Below are positions 61,734-64,000 of a DNA stretch of 64,000 nucleotides, piece after piece (within the stretch, counting starts at the first letter, position 1; each line of letters begins with the position of its first letter). A program made the position numbers and the translations under genes. Under the pieces are notes generated by a model. That model had not been told where the DNA came from, searched no databases, and worked only from the letters and a program-made list of their open reading frames with translations. Source of the DNA: Holothuria scabra (Eukaryota; Echinodermata; Holothuroidea; Aspidochirotida; Holothuriidae); the NCBI GenBank assembly GCA_037179385.1, contig CM074185.1, positions 8,303,371-8,367,370 on the forward strand, given 5' to 3'.

Positions 61734-63437
61734 CAGTGGCGTAGGAAGCAATGTGAAAGTGGGGGGGGGGGGGGGGGCGGAATAATTTTGGACCATGTAC
61801 CTCACCCTACTCCATTGACCAAAAGGTACATTTTTGATGCTAAATTATTTTGCTTTTTTACGAACAAGATCAATTTTTTAAAATAAAAAGAAATCTGATT
61901 TTTTCTTAAGTGTGAACACTACTGTATTAGGAACGTAATTTGCGGCGCGCGCAGCGCGCCAAAAATTTGGGTCCTTTTAAATAAGAAGCTTGTATTCCAC
62001 AAAATAGTTTAAATTCAGGGTTTCCTGTAAGGAAATTTGTATGTTTGGGTTCCCTATTAGCATATATCTGAGATAGCATGTCAACCGTAGATCGTTGTTG
62101 TTACATAATGTTATCTAAGGAGTGCGGACTGAGGATTTTCGGCGACATTCAAAAAGCTCCCGAAACTTTGTTGCTCTTTTTAGACAAATTATTTAAAAAT
62201 TAAGAGCCTATACTGAAGAAAATTTTAGAGAAACGGCACTGTGACGGCCCGGACAAGTTTAACTCTGACTGCGTTATGAGCGACCACTTACCGTACTGCC
62301 TTAACGGTTGCAATTTAAGGCGCGCGAAGCTCGCGGAAAATTTTGCCTTTTTCAAACTAATTATTATAAATATGGAGCTTTTATTAAAAAGAATTCGGAA
62401 TTTTATGATGGAAAAGAAGGGAAAACTGCACTGGAGTTGACTGGTGTCTCAAAGGGCAAGTTTCCGAATTTTCCACTTTTTAGAGCTGGGGGCAACCGCC
62501 CCCTGCCTTCTATAGCTAAGTCACTGCTCTGCAGCAATGAAAGTTGATAACATTTTGACACATGAATGACTAAAGAATCCATCCACACAGACTACTCAAC
62601 TGACAGGGTTGAACGTTATCTGATGATAGGGGAGTAGGAGAGCATTTTAGCACGGTAGACGACTGGTTCCCAGCCTAGAATATGAAGTCGTGCTCGAAGG
62701 ACTATCTTTAGTTGGCGCGGAGCGTTCAGAAAATTTTGAAAAATCGTGACCCGTCAGACAGTCGGAAATTGCATTTCTCAGGCTTGTAAGCAGTAGGTAA
62801 GTTTTCCGATTCTTCTTCAAGTTTGAACACCACTGTATCGGGGACGAATTGCGGCGCATTTTGTCCCTTTTAAACACATATATGAAGATATGGAGCTTGT
62901 ATTGCAGAAAGCTTTGGAAATTTAAAGAGTTGGGGAGGGGGGAGGGGGTAACTGAAGAATCTGCACTTCCTTCATATATTGCTGGCAAATCTGAGAACGA
63001 TTGCATGACGACTGAATCGTTGTTGCTTCATGTTATCTAAGGCCTACGAACTGACACTATCCGATGACATATCAAAAGTTTTCCAAACTTTGTTGTCCTT
63101 TTAGACAAAATATTCCAAAATCAAGAACTTTCATTGAAGAAAATTTGGAATTCTATGAAAGAGTTTACAAAACTAGCAAAATAGCTGCCGGTGTCTCTTG
63201 ATGATGTGATCTCACATATGGTAAATTACCGATTTTGTCATTTCCAGAGCTCGAAAAAAGTTTACAAAACTGATTTAAGGGCGAGAACTAATGAATATTA
63301 TATTCCATTTTACGGCGCGCGGCTTCTTTTTGAGATTTGGAAAAATAAAAAAAGGGGTTTTTTGACCCGGGAAGTGGGGGTGGGGGGGGGGGTGGGAGCA
63401 CGCTGTCACCGCCGGCCCCCCGCTTCCTACGCCTATG
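61734..63437 (+). mobile_element. hAT-like element, right arm only
   Basis: The start CAGTGGCGTAGGAAGC and the end GCTTCCTACGCCTATG are inverted repeats, flanked by CTAAATTT (61726-61733) and CTAAATTG (63438-63445). The empty site is preserved on the left as CAGTTTAG at 4618-4625. It contains GCGCGC hairpins near 61945 and 62320, and a possible internal hAT end TAGCTAAGTCACTG near 62513-62526, suggesting another nested element whose left end I could not place. It is non-coding. Confidence 0.85.
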
Positions 63438-63624
63438 CTAAATTGTCTTTTTGGCGTAAAAGTTTTGTAGTAGGACTGAGAGCCCTTTTTTGTTCCAAAT
63501 GGCCAAACAGTGTTGTGTGCACGTACTGACGGGAACACCGTACATTGTGTGCTGAGCATGTTTTGTATATCCGACGCTGTGCGCACAATTTCCATGTGGG
63601 AACGAATTACCGAACTCGCTCGTT

Positions 63625-63977
63625 ATCTTAATAACGAAAATAAAACCCTTTACAATGAAGAACTCTTTTCGAATGAACTCAATGGACGTATCACGATAGC
63701 ACGTAAATTGCAAAGTAACCTCACATTTTCAAAAACAGCTGAACTAAGTCAACTGAGAATTTCCTATGTATGAATAAAGGTATATAATTTCCTCACCGTC
63801 TAAAAACAGTACGGCCAATATAACCAAACAATTATGCATATAGACCCAAACTATGGTCAAAATGTTGTCATAAACTATGGCAAATGTTACAAATTTATAA
63901 TCAAACGTGACAATCAATTGTTAACTTTTGACAACAGTTTGCATCAGCAATTTATCCATTGCTTGGGTCCGTACATA
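63625..63977 (+). repeat. Direct-repeat block A-B, uninterrupted copy
   Basis: Collinear with 1805-1975 plus 4225-4412. It preserves the empty site of the element at 1977-4212 (near 63775-63800). Its orientation is direct relative to the left copy, although the adjoining arms are inverted. Confidence 0.65.
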
Positions 63978-64000
63978 ACGGCTCTTTGACAGAGAGTCTT

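Larger units (their letters stand above)
34599..63600 (-). repeat. Right arm of giant inverted repeat
   Basis: This is the reverse-complement partner of about 4430-29951. It is longer because it carries right-only insertions: near 54735-55893, 56545-57500, 58893-58922, 59334-59368, 59620-61517 and 61734-63437. It lacks 1084 bp present on the left at 22356-23439 and lacks the left-only hAT element at 5740-6810. Confidence 0.95.

Overview
This is eukaryotic, almost certainly metazoan, DNA. It has low gene density, layered transposable elements, tRNA-derived repeats and one recognisable animal immune-signalling exon (TRAF family). The repeat style (G-run-bounded hAT elements, Penelope-like elements, 145-bp arrays carrying nuclear-receptor half-sites) suggests a highly polymorphic marine invertebrate, possibly an echinoderm or hemichordate. 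I cannot name the species. There are no operons, CRISPR arrays or other prokaryotic features.

The dominating structure is a giant inverted repeat. About 4,430-29,951 (left arm) is matched in reverse complement by about 34,599-63,600 (right arm). A 100-N gap (29,952-30,051) starts exactly where the left arm's homology runs out, and 4.5 kb of spacer separates the gap from the right arm. By eye the inner ~20 kb of the arms are about 1-3% diverged, while the outer ~5 kb are about 10% or more diverged and differ by several insertions. This is either a real palindrome with partial arm homogenisation or, at least as likely, two haplotypes of one locus scaffolded head-to-head.

Each arm carries, from outside to inside: (i) outer non-coding sequence with arm-specific transposon insertions whose empty sites are preserved in the other arm; (ii) a 21-bp minisatellite; (iii) a degenerate repeat block split by an 18-bp minisatellite; (iv) the last exon of a TRAF-family gene (coiled coil plus MATH domain), pointing outward; (v) a Penelope-like retroelement complex, made of a frameshifted RT/GIY-YIG copy preceded by an inverted 5'-truncated copy that is itself split by a 3.48-kb hAT element with an 8-bp target duplication; (vi) a terminal-inverted-repeat element (TACACTG ends) with a nested composite hAT, whose right-arm copy has lost 1.08 kb; (vii) a foldback MITE; (viii) a 145-bp tandem array with DR1-type AGGTCA repeats; and (ix) a degenerate pentanucleotide tract. 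The spacer holds another copy of the composite hAT and a Harbinger-like MITE.

The most unusual observation is a pair of 30-bp and 35-bp near-perfect palindromes in the right arm (58,893 and 59,334). They share termini, each is flanked by a 7-bp direct repeat, and both are absent from intact empty sites in the left arm. They behave like extremely small mobile elements. No complete, clearly functional protein-coding gene is visible in the window.
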